A DNA stretch of 64,000 bases from Porphyridium purpureum (Eukaryota > Rhodophyta > Bangiophyceae > Porphyridiales > Porphyridiaceae), in NCBI GenBank assembly GCA_008690995.1, contig VRMN01000007.1:186001-250000 (forward strand), written 5' to 3'. Shown in pieces: positions 35,698-46,295 of the stretch. The translations under genes were made by a program, and so were the position numbers. How positions within the stretch are numbered: position 1 is the first letter of the stretch; each line of letters opens with the position of its first letter. Under the pieces are notes generated by a model. That model was given only the letters and a program-made list of their open reading frames with translations. It searched no databases and was not told the origin of the DNA.

Positions 35698-37888
35698 ACG
35701 GGTGGCCTGCAGTGACAAGCGGCGCTCGCGAAGCATTTGCTTCGGAGCGCGGCGTACTGGTAGACGCATTGCCGGCCTGTTCGCTGTGCTGAGAACGCAC
35801 ATGTCGCGCGAGGTCTGACTTTTGGGCAAACTGCATCGCGCAAGAATCGCAGTTGAACTTCTTCTCGCCCAGGTGGACGATGCGGATGTGTTTGCGCCGG
35901 TTGCTGGATGTGCTGAACATGGTGCCGCAGTAGGAGCACTCGTGAGTCTTACTGCTATCCTTGGGAGGCACGCTTCCATTCCCACTGCTTCTCATGCCCG
36001 CGGCTGCTGAGCTGCGCGGGTCCGACGACACGGGCACTTGTACATTGGACGCGGAGGTCAGGTTATGCACCCCGCACAGCCGGAATGGCGTGCACGATTC
36101 ACATTCTAGAAGCATGGCAAGCGACTCGGCGCCCGCGTCGCGCATCATCGCAGCAAAGTCTTGATCGCACACTGCGCCACTAGGCGTATCGTCCCCGCTT
36201 ATTTGCTCGTGCGAAGGTTGGAACGCGCTGCCGCTATCCAAGCCCGGCGCGATCAGTCTGAGCAAGTCCGCGCCATGCTCCTTACCGAGTTCAACAGGCG
36301 GCAGGATCGCATCGGTCCCCAACTCGCCATCGACGCCGCTCGAAAGCTCAGCAAGCCAACTGTCAAATTCGCCGCTCGTGTGAAGACCAAGCATGGGATC
36401 TGACTCTGCCAAGCCGTACGTGTCGCTTTCGCCCGTCAACGGCTCGTCCAGAATGGGTTCCATTTTCAGCCGCTGGCGCGAGGCGTGATACTTGCGGTGC
36501 GGCACATGGTGCTCCACCACAATATCTCTTTCCACGAAAGTCGACGCCGATTCGTTGCCCTCTGTCGAAGATTGTGACTGGGCCACTTCTTGCTCGTCGC
36601 CGACGCCCGGCGAGGCGGCAGTAGCGCCCCGCGACCGCTTGGCGGCCGTGCCGGATCCGGATGCGGACTGCGAGTTGCGATCATTCAACGACAGCTCGGC
36701 GAGCGCGTTGACATCAAACTCGAGGCGGCACACCTTGTTCGCTTCCGGGCGGCACGCCACGTCGTCCATGATGCGGCCGACGTCGGCCCACGTGGCGCGC
36801 ATGTTGGCGCGCTCCAAGACTGACATGACGTACTGCCGCTTGAGGAGGTCGAGTTTGGCGTCTGCGTGCTCGTCAAACGGAAAGGTTTCGACGATCACGT
36901 AGCTCGGCGCGTTGAAATGGCCGGAAAACATATTAAATGCCTGGTTTTGGATGAGCATGTTCCCTTGCCGTACCGCGTGGAACTGGCGCGTCCAGTTGTA
37001 CCACGACGTGACCGGTGCGACGATCTGTTCGGTGAAGCCGCTTCCGACACTGCTCGCGCTCTTCCCGCTGTTTACGCGCGACAGGCTGCCGGAGCCGTGA
37101 CCGTTGGAATCATGCTCGCACGAGCAGAGGCGCCGCTGTTCTGTGCAGCTCGCGCATCCTTTGCGCAGGTCTCGGATGTTACAAATGCGACGCAAGTTGG
37201 AGGAGAGGAATCCCTTTGCCGAGTCGCCAAACACAAAGCCCGACGCGGTCATAATCCCGCCCTGCTTCACGTGGAACACGAACAAGAGCACCTCGCCCGA
37301 GCGCAGCCACGCGACCTCGATGAACTCGAGGCCGTCTGGGCACGCGAGGTCGACGCAGAACCGTCGACAGAACGAGTGCTGTATTTCCGGCACGAGCTCG
37401 GGCTCGAGCACACCTTCGGCGACGCTCATGAGCAGGTGCGGGCTGTCGTTGCCAAACACCGTGCCCATGATAAACCGCGAGTGGCTGCAGCGCGCCGGGA
37501 TAAAGAGGGACTGCACGCGCTTGAACGGCGCGGCCAACGGCTGCCCGAGCACGACCGACTGCTCCGGCACGACGCTGTACGCGGTCTCCATCCGGAATGA
37601 GCAATCCATTGCGCCGGGGCACATGCGTCCGTCCAAATTCATGGAGCACGGCGTGAGGAGCCACTCGCGCACGTCGTCGTGCGCAAAGTACCGCTGCACG
37701 GGCTCGAGCGCCTTGAACCCATTCGCGCGGACCTCCATTGTCGGCTGCCTCTTCCGCGCCGTCGGATCCTCCTGCCGGTGCTGCCGGTGCTGCTGCTGCT
37801 GCTGCCCTTCTTCCCGCCGCTGCGCATGCTGCCGCAACCGATGCGGCACGGACGCCGACGACGCCGCGGACGACGCCGACGAGTCCAT
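35696..37888 (-). CDS. C2H2 zinc-finger protein with two C-terminal fingers
   Basis: Predicted 730-residue putative transcription factor. Two adjacent C2H2 fingers lie at the C-terminus (about 650-710): HECSYCGTMFSTSSNRRKH-IRIVH and FNCDSCAMQFAQKSDLARH-VRSQH, joined by a near-canonical linker LGEKK. The N-terminal half (about 50-270) is a folded-looking domain with many conserved-type cysteines (CPGAMDCSF, CSHSRF, CRRFCVDLACP) that I do not recognise. A cluster CNIRDLRKGCASCTEQRRLCSCEH around 250-275 may bind zinc. Poly-Gln/His runs occur near residues 15-30. The ATG at 37888 is the first in frame. It is tandem with the NSD-like gene. Confidence 0.85.
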   Translation of the reverse strand: MDSSASSAASSASVPHRLRQHAQRREEGQQQQQHRQHRQEDPTARKRQPTMEVRANGFKALEPVQRYFAHDDVREWLLTPCSMNLDGRMCPGAMDCSFRMETAYSVVPEQSVVLGQPLAAPFKRVQSLFIPARCSHSRFIMGTVFGNDSPHLLMSVAEGVLEPELVPEIQHSFCRRFCVDLACPDGLEFIEVAWLRSGEVLLFVFHVKQGGIMTASGFVFGDSAKGFLSSNLRRICNIRDLRKGCASCTEQRRLCSCEHDSNGHGSGSLSRVNSGKSASSVGSGFTEQIVAPVTSWYNWTRQFHAVRQGNMLIQNQAFNMFSGHFNAPSYVIVETFPFDEHADAKLDLLKRQYVMSVLERANMRATWADVGRIMDDVACRPEANKVCRLEFDVNALAELSLNDRNSQSASGSGTAAKRSRGATAASPGVGDEQEVAQSQSSTEGNESASTFVERDIVVEHHVPHRKYHASRQRLKMEPILDEPLTGESDTYGLAESDPMLGLHTSGEFDSWLAELSSGVDGELGTDAILPPVELGKEHGADLLRLIAPGLDSGSAFQPSHEQISGDDTPSGAVCDQDFAAMMRDAGAESLAMLLECESCTPFRLCGVHNLTSASNVQVPVSSDPRSSAAAGMRSSGNGSVPPKDSSKTHECSYCGTMFSTSSNRRKHIRIVHLGEKKFNCDSCAMQFAQKSDLARHVRSQHSEQAGNASTSTPRSEANASRAPLVTAGHP

Positions 37889-39483
37889 CCCACTCGCCGC
37901 GCGCACCCTGCTTCTTCCTTCACACCCGCGCGTCGCCACCTTTCCCACAGCACACCGTCTCTACCCTGCCCGCTCCACAAATATTCCCACGCATGCACCC
38001 ACCCACGCACCCACCGAACCTCCCTCCAACACACGCACACACATACACACACACAAACTGCCTTCCCTCCTGCAAGCACCCGAACGTCCCCTCCACCTCC
38101 ACCAACGCGCCCGCGTCCTTCCTGTTCCTTCTTCCCCCTTTCCTCACGCGTCAACCTCACGTCTTCCACCTCGTCCTCCCTCCTCTCCGTCCACTTTCTC
38201 ACCTTCCCACTCCAATTTCTGCTTCCCACGATCGATCCCTCCCCCGCACTACTCTCCGGGACGCTTCTACCAAATCACGCACACCTTCATATAAAGTGTA
38301 CGCGCCACAAGAAACGCTATACCGCGTCCACCCCTTTACAGCGCACTCACACACGCGCGTGCACGTGCTTGTGCAAGCGCCGCGCGCGTAGAATGAAATG
38401 TCACACCAGACACGCACGCAACGCAAACACAAACACAAACACAAGCACTGTACAAACAAGTGTACCTTATCGTTTGTAGCCGTGCTCGCTCCTCAAGTTT
38501 ACAGCAGCGGAAAGGTTACAGAAGAGGAGGGAGGAAGGGAGAGAGGTGTGGGGATGAGTCGGGGGGAGTGGGGAGGAAGCGGGTGTGGGGGAGTGGGGAT
38601 CATGTTCGACTTGCTATGGATGTTTGTGGATGTTTGTGGATGCAGGACAGAGAGGTTTGTAGTAAGTGAGAGAAATGAGCAGTGGGGAACGGAAGAGGCG
38701 GAAAGGTATTTGAGTGCACCGTGGTCATCGTGGGTGGGTGGGTGGAAGTACAGTTGTGATGTGCGTGATAATTCTACGCTGCATGTGCGTGGAGACGCGG
38801 CGATGCGCGGGTTCCCGCTGCCGGAATTAGGGTGGTTCGGGTGCACGGGTGCATGGGCACGCAGTGCTCGAGTAAGGTGTTGGTGAGCAGAGGCACATGA
38901 CGTGTACGGACAGAGTGTGTGTGTGATGTTGCATACGGTATGACTAGGTAATTCCGACACCTGCGGGAGCCATAGGGAAACGGCAAGAAGTCATAGAGCT
39001 ACAGGGAGCCACAAGGAACGGCAAGAAACCTCAGCTAACCACAGGAAAGCGGCAAGAAGTCATACAGATACGCAGGGAGCCACAGGGAGCCACAGGGAAC
39101 TGTAAGAAACCACGGCCAACCATAGGGAAGCGGCAAGAAGTCATACAGAGCTACAGGGAGCCAAAGGGAAACGGCAAGAAGTCATACACAGCCGCAGGGA
39201 GCCACAGGGAGCCACAAGGAACGGCAAGAGACCACGGCTAACCATAGGGAAGCGACAAGAAGTCATACAGAGCTACAGGGAGCCACAGGGAACGGCAAGA
39301 AACCACGGCTAACTGTGGGGAAACGGCAAGAAGTCATAAAGAGCCACAAAAAAACCTTCGCGGAGCGACAGGGAGCCACAACAGAACTAAAATAGACGAG
39401 CAAACCCGTGGGTAATGGGTAATCAAGGGTTGAAACAATTGGATTTACAGTTGGAGAAGCTACAGGCGGAGCTACAGGCCAGT
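37889..39483. other. Interval between the C2H2 and ABCG genes
   Basis: 1.6 kb. The left part (37920-38240) is C-rich with CA and CT tracts, as expected of a promoter for the C2H2 gene. The middle has G-rich low-complexity DNA (38520-38600). The right part is the minisatellite listed separately. No gene was recognised. Confidence 0.6.
38962..39375. repeat. Irregular minisatellite (GGGAGCCACA / GGCAAGAAGTCATA units)
   Basis: At least six repeats of the core GGCAAGAAGTCATA, spaced about 41-80 bp, are interleaved with AGGGAGCCACA and AACCACGGCTAACC-like elements. Units vary in length and order, so this is a degenerate minisatellite. It has no spacer-repeat regularity of a CRISPR array. It ends about 110 bp beyond the stop of the ABCG gene. 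Confidence 0.85.
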
Positions 39484-41469
39484 TTACGCGCGTTTGCGGC
39501 CGGTGATGAAAAAGTGCGTGTACAGAGCGGTGACCACACGCAGGACAACCGAGATAGCGATCAGCGCGACGGCGTTCACCCAAATGCGCACCCCGGAAAA
39601 GTTGTAGAACGCAAGGATGTCGTCGCCGGACAGTGCCGGGCTGGGCTGGCCCCATTGCACGCCGGCAGAGAACACGCGCCCGTCCACCTCGTTCACAACC
39701 ATCGCAGAGTACGCATAGTACTCCCAGTTGATGAACTTGGTCCATTGCCACCACCACCCGAGCGTGTTAAAGTTCACAAGATACCCAAGCGTGATCATGA
39801 ACATCCCGTAGTTCGCCGCGCCGGCAAGCAGCCCCAGCAGCGCATAGTCCGTCGCCGCACCGAGGAGAAGCATAAACGACTCACCCGCAAAGAGAGTTAG
39901 GAACAGCAGCGCAATGTAGATGAAAAACTTGCCCGCGTCCGCCTGCATACCGATGAGCCAGTACGCAACTGCGCCGGGGCCGAGCGCGAGCACGAACTGG
40001 AAGGGCAGGTCCACAATCACTTTGGCCGTGAACATTGCCGAAACAGAATAGTAGCCGTTCGCTCGTTCTCGCGTGCACACGTGCCGCTCCTCAATGTACG
40101 CCGGAATGGCCGCCACGCCCATGAACACAAAGAACGCCACAATGTAGAAGATGCCGCCGAGCAGGTCGCGCACAATGGCAACATTGTCGCCAAGCTGCAG
40201 CCAGACCAGGCCGATAAAGAGCCCAAGCATGAAGTACATGACAAAGCGTAGCCACACAAACGCTGGGTCGCGGAACACGGTCAGGAAGCCGCGCCGCACC
40301 AGCGTCGTAAACTGCGACACCCAGCCCACCCGGAACTTGGTGTCCATCTTGAGCGTTGCCTTGACCCCGGACACGTTGTACGACGACATCAACGCGTCGC
40401 TCCCGCTGCCGCCCTGCCCTTTGCTGCCAAACTCGCGATCAAACAGCTGGATCTGATTATTGAGTATTGAGCACGCGCGGGTGTTGGGCCACTCTGAACA
40501 AATGCGCTCCGCCGTCGCCGCTGTCTTCTCGTCAAAATCCGTGTTGGTGATGCGCAGCAGCCATTCTGCCGTGGCCGTGTTCTCCATCGGCGTGAGGCCC
40601 AAGCTGATCATATGCTCGCGCGCCTCGCTCACAAGCCCATAGTACGCCGTGCGGCCCTTGCTGAGGAGCAGCAGCTTGTCGGCCATTTCAAACACCAGCT
40701 CGGATGGCGAGTGGATCGTGGCAATCACGGTAACCCCAAACGCTGACGCAATATTTCGAAACGACTTGACAATGTAGTACGCCGCGGCGGCATCCAGCCC
40801 TGTGGTCGGTTCGTCCAGAAACAAAATACCAGGCTGCGCAATCAGCTCGCACGCCACGGACAGGCGGCGCTTCTGGCCGCCAGACAACCCGCGGAAAAAC
40901 ACGCCGCCTACCTTGGTATCGCGCTGCTCGGCGAGCCCAAGCACGGTCATCACATCCTCCACGCGCTGCACGAGCCGGTCGTGCGGCTCTTTGAAGCAAA
41001 GCGTTGCGCAAAACATGAGCGTCTCAAACACAGTCAAGCTGGCGTACAACGAGTCATCTTGCTGCACATAGCGCGCAATTTCCTTGAGGCGGTACGCGTC
41101 CACTTGCGCATGATCCACGTACACGTTTCCTTGCACGGGCAGGCCGAGCCTGCTCGACACGGCGTCCAGCAGGGTGCTCTTCCCCGAGCCCGACGCGCCC
41201 ATTACAAACAGCACCTCGCCGGGCTCGGCATACCCGGACACCTTGTTCAACAGCGTCTTTTCCCGTCCGGTCTTCTTCTGCACCAGACCCATCATCTTGG
41301 GCTCCTTTTCCTCCACGACGACGTGAATATTCTCGAAGCGCAGGTGACTGCCTCCATGCTCCCTCGCGGACGGCACGCGTCCTGCAACCCAGTCACCATC
41401 TTCCACCATCTCCTTCGCCGACGCCTTGCGCGTCACCGCCGCGGCATCCAGCCCTCCTTCCTGCGCCAT
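39484..41469 (-). CDS. ABCG (WHITE-type) half-transporter 1
   Basis: Predicted 661-residue ABC half-transporter with the reverse NBD-TMD order of the G subfamily. Walker A GASGSGKST is at about 91-99, the signature LSGGQKRR at about 195, Walker B ILFLDEPTTGLD at about 215 and the H-loop ATIHSPSE shortly after. The C-terminal half has about six hydrophobic segments, including FVMYFMLGLFIGLVWLQL and an NGYYSVSAMFTAKVIVDLPF block typical of ABCG proteins. Such proteins dimerise to export lipids, sterols or metabolites; the substrate here is unknown. The ATG at 41469 is the first in frame. It is head to head with a paralogue at 42589 across a 1.1-kb spacer, so the two may be co-expressed and may pair. 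Confidence 0.93.
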   Translation of the reverse strand: MAQEGGLDAAAVTRKASAKEMVEDGDWVAGRVPSAREHGGSHLRFENIHVVVEEKEPKMMGLVQKKTGREKTLLNKVSGYAEPGEVLFVMGASGSGKSTLLDAVSSRLGLPVQGNVYVDHAQVDAYRLKEIARYVQQDDSLYASLTVFETLMFCATLCFKEPHDRLVQRVEDVMTVLGLAEQRDTKVGGVFFRGLSGGQKRRLSVACELIAQPGILFLDEPTTGLDAAAAYYIVKSFRNIASAFGVTVIATIHSPSELVFEMADKLLLLSKGRTAYYGLVSEAREHMISLGLTPMENTATAEWLLRITNTDFDEKTAATAERICSEWPNTRACSILNNQIQLFDREFGSKGQGGSGSDALMSSYNVSGVKATLKMDTKFRVGWVSQFTTLVRRGFLTVFRDPAFVWLRFVMYFMLGLFIGLVWLQLGDNVAIVRDLLGGIFYIVAFFVFMGVAAIPAYIEERHVCTRERANGYYSVSAMFTAKVIVDLPFQFVLALGPGAVAYWLIGMQADAGKFFIYIALLFLTLFAGESFMLLLGAATDYALLGLLAGAANYGMFMITLGYLVNFNTLGWWWQWTKFINWEYYAYSAMVVNEVDGRVFSAGVQWGQPSPALSGDDILAFYNFSGVRIWVNAVALIAISVVLRVVTALYTHFFITGRKRA

Positions 41470-42588
41470 AACGCTATCCACTAGTCGTCCCCTTGCACCA
41501 ACATTCACACACGCCGTTCCTGCCGTTCGACCTAATTCCTCTTTATATCTTCAGCTCCTCTCTACTCGTCCTCCAAGTGCTCCCAAAACATTGTCACACC
41601 GTCACACATTTCTCCATCCGCGTTCTCCACCGTCTCTCCTCTTCCTCACATCCAACCTTGCGTCATTCTTCCTTCTTCTCCTCCTCTGCGCCATCAACAA
41701 CTCACACCACATTCCGTAAACCAGTTTAAGCACGCACTCGTTTCAGGAAATCCGGCGGGTGAACCGAAATCCTCATTCCGATGAAATCATCCATATTTAC
41801 TACGCGTCTACAGTTGAACCGCTCAATTTCGACGCCTGTGTAGCCGTTTTTTTCTTATTTCTGTTCTAATTTTTTATATTTTTATTCCCACAGGCGGAAT
41901 CGGCGTGAGTGGAAAAAAGAGGAAGAACAGGAGGAAACACACAACCAGTGCGGACGAATCACTTGGAGCCGGGGGCTGCGAGCGGAACGATGCGGAAGCG
42001 GAGCAACGCGTGTGCGACCGTGAATTCTGTGGGCATGTGTGTGTGTGAGTGTGTGTGTTGGTTCACGGAAACTGTTGGTGTTGTTGCGCGGTGGTTGCAG
42101 TGGTTGCAAGGAGAAGGTCATGGAGGAATTTTGGATGGTGACAGGTGAGTATGCGCGGAATGTGCCAACCGTCCGGAAAAACGGGAACATCTGGAACACG
42201 CGGAACAGGAGGAATAGGACGAGCAGAGAAAAAGGGATTGTTGCTTTGGGTTCTTGCAGCTGGTGGGTCGCGTATTGCACAGAGGCAAAGTGAGTGAGAG
42301 TCGGAACGGTGGGAGAAAAGAAAGAGAGACGCGCGCTCGTGCCGTGCGTTCATACTGGTTGGCGTGCGGTTGCGCGTGCGTTGCGAAAGTGCTGGTATAT
42401 ATGGCGTTGAGCGAGGGAGTGCAAGACACCCGAGACGCGTGCTTAGTACCGGTATAGTAGCGGCGTGGGCAGACGTGGGTTCAAGCGGGGTACCCGAGCG
42501 CGACGCGAGAGGTGGGTGATATCCTGCGGGCGCGTTGGGAAGAGACGGGCGGCGGCACGCAGCGCTGAGATACCAAGAATAAGTGGCG
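41470..42588. promoter_or_regulatory. Bidirectional spacer between the two ABCG genes
   Basis: 1.1 kb between two divergent starts. It has an AT-rich patch at about 41850-41885, a GT repeat at about 42030-42060 and otherwise no gene-like frame. A shared promoter is inferred from the geometry only. Confidence 0.5.
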
Positions 42589-44592
42589 ATGGCGACTGTA
42601 GTAGGGGTTGGACAAGATGGAGGAATGGCGGACGTTTCGCTCGACGTCAAGGAACCCGAGTCGGGAACGTCGTCGTCGGGCGAGATGACCGTGGACATGA
42701 TGACGGAGCAGGTGCTAAAAGGCACCGAGCTCGCGTTCCGCGGGATTACCGTCGAGGTGCAGCGCACAGACCCAAACAAGCCGCTGCTCTCGTTGCCGGC
42801 GACGCGAAGGCAAAAGGCAGAGCTGGGCATGAAGAAAATCTTGGACGACGTGAGCGGCGTGTTCCGGCCGGGCGAGCTCGTGTATATCATGGCTCCCAGC
42901 GGTGGCGGCAAGTCGACGCTGCTGGACACGCTGGCGTCTCGCATGGCGCAAAAGATGAGCGGAAGTATCTACGTGAACCGGGCACTGAAGGACGAGACCG
43001 CGTTTAAGCGAGTGGCAAAGTACGTGCAGCAAGAAGACAACTTGTACGAAATGCTCACGGCGCGCGAGGCGCTCGAGTTTGCACACGACTTTTTCCGCGG
43101 CCTGAAGGAGCGCGCGCGCCGCACAGAGCGCGTGGATAATATGCTCAAGACGCTCGGACTGATCGAGCAGGCCGAAGTGCGCACGGGGGGCCTGCTCTTC
43201 AAGGGTCTTTCGGGGGGCCAGCGCCGCCGCCTGTCGGTCGGCGAGGCGCTCATTTCCGTCCCGCAGATCCTGTTCTTGGACGAGCCCACATCCGGGCTCG
43301 ATGCGTCGTCCGCCTTTTACCTGATGAAGTTCCTCAAGAGCGTGGCGCATCGCAACAACCTGTGCGTGGTTGCAACCATCCACCAGCCGTCCGAGGAAAT
43401 CTTTGACTTTGCCGACCAGCTCATGCTGCTGAGCGCGGGGCAGGTGGCGTATTGCGGGCCGAGTCATGACGTCAAGCAGCACATGGAGTCGAGCGCCGTC
43501 GGCCTCACCATGCCGGTCGACATGTCACTGGCCGAGTGGCTGCTCTTTATCATCAACAGCGACTTTGAGGACGCAAAAGAGAGCAAGCAAAAGGTGCTGA
43601 ACGGATGGAAGGGCTCGGCCGCGCACAGAGAACTGGAGCGCACTCTTGACGAGATCGAGGAGACCGCCGGCACAGCGCGCACGGATGAGGTGGGCATGCA
43701 TGTGTCTGTTGCCAACATGATGAGCAATCAGGTGCCCAAGGACGTGTACGCGTGCAGCTGGTTTGAGCAGGCGTGGATTCTGTCCAAGCGCGGCTTTCTG
43801 AACGTCGCGCGCGACCCGGCGGTGGTGTGGGTGCGCTTGATTTTGTACCTGGGTCTTGCGTTCTGCATTTCGACCGCATGGGTGCAGCTGCCACGTACGG
43901 CCGCGCAGTTCTTCGACTGGGTCTCGGTGATGGCCTACACGAACGGGTTCTACATCTTCATGACGATCGCGGCGGTGCCGGCGCAGTTCATTGAAAAGGG
44001 CATTGTGATCAAGGAGCGCGCGAACGGCGCGTACGGCACATCGGCATACGTGTGGTCGCGCGGCTTTGTGGACGTGCCCTTCCTGGCGGTGATGGTCGTG
44101 CTGTGTGTGAGCATGATCTACTGGGTGGTCGGGTTCACGGCCGACGCAGGTCGGTACTTTTTCACGCTGCTGGCCTTCTTGTGCGGCTTCCTTGCGGGCG
44201 AGAGTCTGACGTTCTTCGTCTCGGCCGTGACGCCGTTCTACCTGCTCGCGATCCTTCTCGTGGCGTTCATCTACGGCAGCTTCATGACGGTGATGGGAGT
44301 GATGATCCGCCTTTCGGAGATTGGTTGGTGGCTTCGGTGGCTGCAGTACCTGTCGCTGCAGTTCTACTTGAACATGAGCGTGATGGTGAACGAGTTTACC
44401 GGGAACACGTATGCGGCGAGCCCGGACGTGATTCCGCCGCAGCTCGAAAGCAGCGGCGAGCAGTTCCTGGCGGTGCTGGGCATCGACGGGTGGAACAAGT
44501 GGATTGGCATTGGCGTGCTTGTCGCGTACGCCATCGTGTACCGCATTCTGGCGTCCATATGGATCTATAAATTCCACACGGGCAAAAAGTGA
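42589..44592 (+). CDS. ABCG (WHITE-type) half-transporter 2
   Basis: Predicted 667-residue ABC half-transporter. Walker A APSGGGKST is at about 102-110, the signature LSGGQRRRLSVGEAL near 203, Walker B ILFLDEPTSGLDASSAFY near 223 and the H-loop ATIHQPSEE follows. About six membrane segments occupy the C-terminal half, including GFYIFMTIAAVPAQF and an ERANGAYGTSAYVWSRGFVD block. It is a clear paralogue of the divergent gene at 39484-41469 but not a recent copy: shared motifs are conserved, while the flanks differ. The first ATG is 42589. Heterodimerisation with the neighbour is possible but inferred from position only. Confidence 0.93.
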   Translation: MATVVGVGQDGGMADVSLDVKEPESGTSSSGEMTVDMMTEQVLKGTELAFRGITVEVQRTDPNKPLLSLPATRRQKAELGMKKILDDVSGVFRPGELVYIMAPSGGGKSTLLDTLASRMAQKMSGSIYVNRALKDETAFKRVAKYVQQEDNLYEMLTAREALEFAHDFFRGLKERARRTERVDNMLKTLGLIEQAEVRTGGLLFKGLSGGQRRRLSVGEALISVPQILFLDEPTSGLDASSAFYLMKFLKSVAHRNNLCVVATIHQPSEEIFDFADQLMLLSAGQVAYCGPSHDVKQHMESSAVGLTMPVDMSLAEWLLFIINSDFEDAKESKQKVLNGWKGSAAHRELERTLDEIEETAGTARTDEVGMHVSVANMMSNQVPKDVYACSWFEQAWILSKRGFLNVARDPAVVWVRLILYLGLAFCISTAWVQLPRTAAQFFDWVSVMAYTNGFYIFMTIAAVPAQFIEKGIVIKERANGAYGTSAYVWSRGFVDVPFLAVMVVLCVSMIYWVVGFTADAGRYFFTLLAFLCGFLAGESLTFFVSAVTPFYLLAILLVAFIYGSFMTVMGVMIRLSEIGWWLRWLQYLSLQFYLNMSVMVNEFTGNTYAASPDVIPPQLESSGEQFLAVLGIDGWNKWIGIGVLVAYAIVYRILASIWIYKFHTGKK

Positions 44593-44873
44593 GCCCGAGC
44601 GCGACTCACCTGCCGCATGTAACATTTCCCGCCGTGTTTTTGATTGAACAATCTACGCTTCGATCGTTGTCCGCCTCTTTCCACATGGTCTGGCGCATCT
44701 CGCAGCGCCGCACCGCGCCCGCGCATTTCCCGACCTACCGCATTGCGAATTCCGCAGGTCGCTCGACGCCCGCGTCGCGCAATCATCGCGCTGCCTTGCT
44801 ATCGCACCGGCACCAGCACAACCACCGGCGCGACCACAGCCGCGGCAACGTCATACCCAAAGACTAACTCGAT

Positions 44874-44943
44874 GCGCGGTGGACGCGCGGTGGACGCGCG
44901 GTGGACGCGCGGTGGACGCGCGGTGGACGCGCGATGGACGCAC
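44874..44943. repeat. 11-bp tandem repeat (GCGCGGTGGAC)
   Basis: About six head-to-tail copies of GCGCGGTGGAC, the last slightly changed. The array is nearly perfect, suggesting recent expansion. Confidence 0.95.
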
Positions 44944-45038
44944 GCACCAAAGCTCTTCCCTTCCTTCCCACCTATCTTTCACCACCACCTATGAGACGAC
45001 CCTTAAAAGCAAAACTTATTGGCGTATCGGCTACCGCT

Positions 45039-45381
45039 GGATCGATGGATCGATGGATCGATGGATCGATGGATCGGTGGATGGATTGATCGGTGGATTG
45101 GTAGATGGATTGATCAGTGGATCGGTGGATCGGTGGATTGGTAGATGGATTGATCAGTGGATCGGTGGATCGGTGGATTGGTAGATGGATTGATCAGTGG
45201 ATCGGTGGATCGGTGAATCGGTGAACGGATTGATCGGTGGATCGGTGGATCGGTGGATCGGTGGATCGGTGAATCGGTGAATCGGTGAACGGATTGATCG
45301 GTGGATCAGTGGATCGGTGGATCGGTGGATCGGTGGATCGGTGGATGGATTGATCGGTGGATCGGTGGATCGGTGGATCGG
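45039..45381. repeat. GGATCGGT / GGATCGAT 8-bp tandem array
   Basis: About 340 bp of 8-bp units, first GGATCGAT, then GGATCGGT, with higher-order blocks such as GGATTGGTAGATGGATTGAT that recur three times. Frames across it give only Trp-Ile-Asp-Gly-type repeats. Confidence 0.95.
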
Positions 45382-45717
45382 CTATCGCCACAAAGATGTC
45401 TCGGCGCATTGGCGCATCGGGTTATCGGCCTTTGGTCACTGGCTCCTAGTTCATTTGGTTCTCGGGTTCTCGGGCGATTGGCTGTGAATTCTTGGGTCAG
45501 CGTTGTCAGTCAGTCTGCCGTTTCTCGTTCCTCGTTCATCAATTAATCAATTAATCAATTCATCAATTCATCGGTTGTCATCTACCGGTTCCAGCTTCTT
45601 GGCTTCTACTATCTTCTTGGCTTCTTAGCTTCTTGGCACCTGGTCTCTGCGCTATGACGACGCATGAACTGATCCCCACACCCGCACCAGTGATGAACCG
45701 ATGAAGTGATGCAACCA

Positions 45718-45882
45718 TTAACCATGAACCATTAACACATTAACACATTAACCATTAACCATTAACCATTAACCCATTAACCATTAACCCATTAACCCAT
45801 TAACCCATTAACCATTAACCATTAACCATTAACCATTAACCATTAACCATTAACCATTAACCCATTAAACCCATTAACCGAG
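45718..45882. repeat. CCATTAA heptamer array
   Basis: About 20 copies of CCATTAA, with 8-bp variants CCCATTAA, in one orientation. The complement TTAATGG superficially resembles a telomere-type repeat but is not the AATGGGGGG type known from Cyanidioschyzon. Confidence 0.95.
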
Positions 45883-46295
45883 TCAACCCAGCGATCCTTC
45901 ACCCGAATTCCTGCGCGTGTGAGAGCAAACGCGAGCGAGCGTGTGTGCATGCGTGTGCGTGTGTGCGCGTGGGGGCGTTTTAGTGGGGTTGCGGTGGTAA
46001 CGGGAGAGAAGGGCGAGCGCGCGCGGTGGTGCGGCTTCTCGCTTGGAGTCTCACTGTACCGCGAGCGCGTGTATCAACGCGGCGCCGTTTAGTACACGCG
46101 CCGCACGGAGGTTCAGCTGCGAGTGCGTGTGGGGCGCGCGGATCACAATCTCTCGGACAAGGCGGCAAGAACGCGAGGAGAATTCACACACGCACGGAGA
46201 GAGAGAAGAGAAGAGAGGAGAGAGAAGAGAAGGAGTGGCAGTGGGAGAGAGAGGGTGGTGTAGGGAAGTGGTTGGACGGCGGGGGGGCGTTTGGG

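Larger units (their letters stand above)
44593..46295. other. Tandem-repeat-rich interval upstream of PGRL1
   Basis: 1.7 kb without a convincing gene. Three unrelated tandem arrays follow one another (listed separately), with a purine-rich GAGA tract at about 46195-46255 just before the PGRL1 start. Confidence 0.7.

Noticed and set aside
38962-39375. CRISPR-like array
   Set aside because: Repeat spacing is irregular (41-80 bp), repeats are degenerate and spacers are themselves repeated. The genome is eukaryotic.
42460-42500. Possible tRNA T-arm (GGGTTCAAGC)
   Set aside because: No T-stem pairing and no D or anticodon arm nearby. It lies in the ABCG upstream region.
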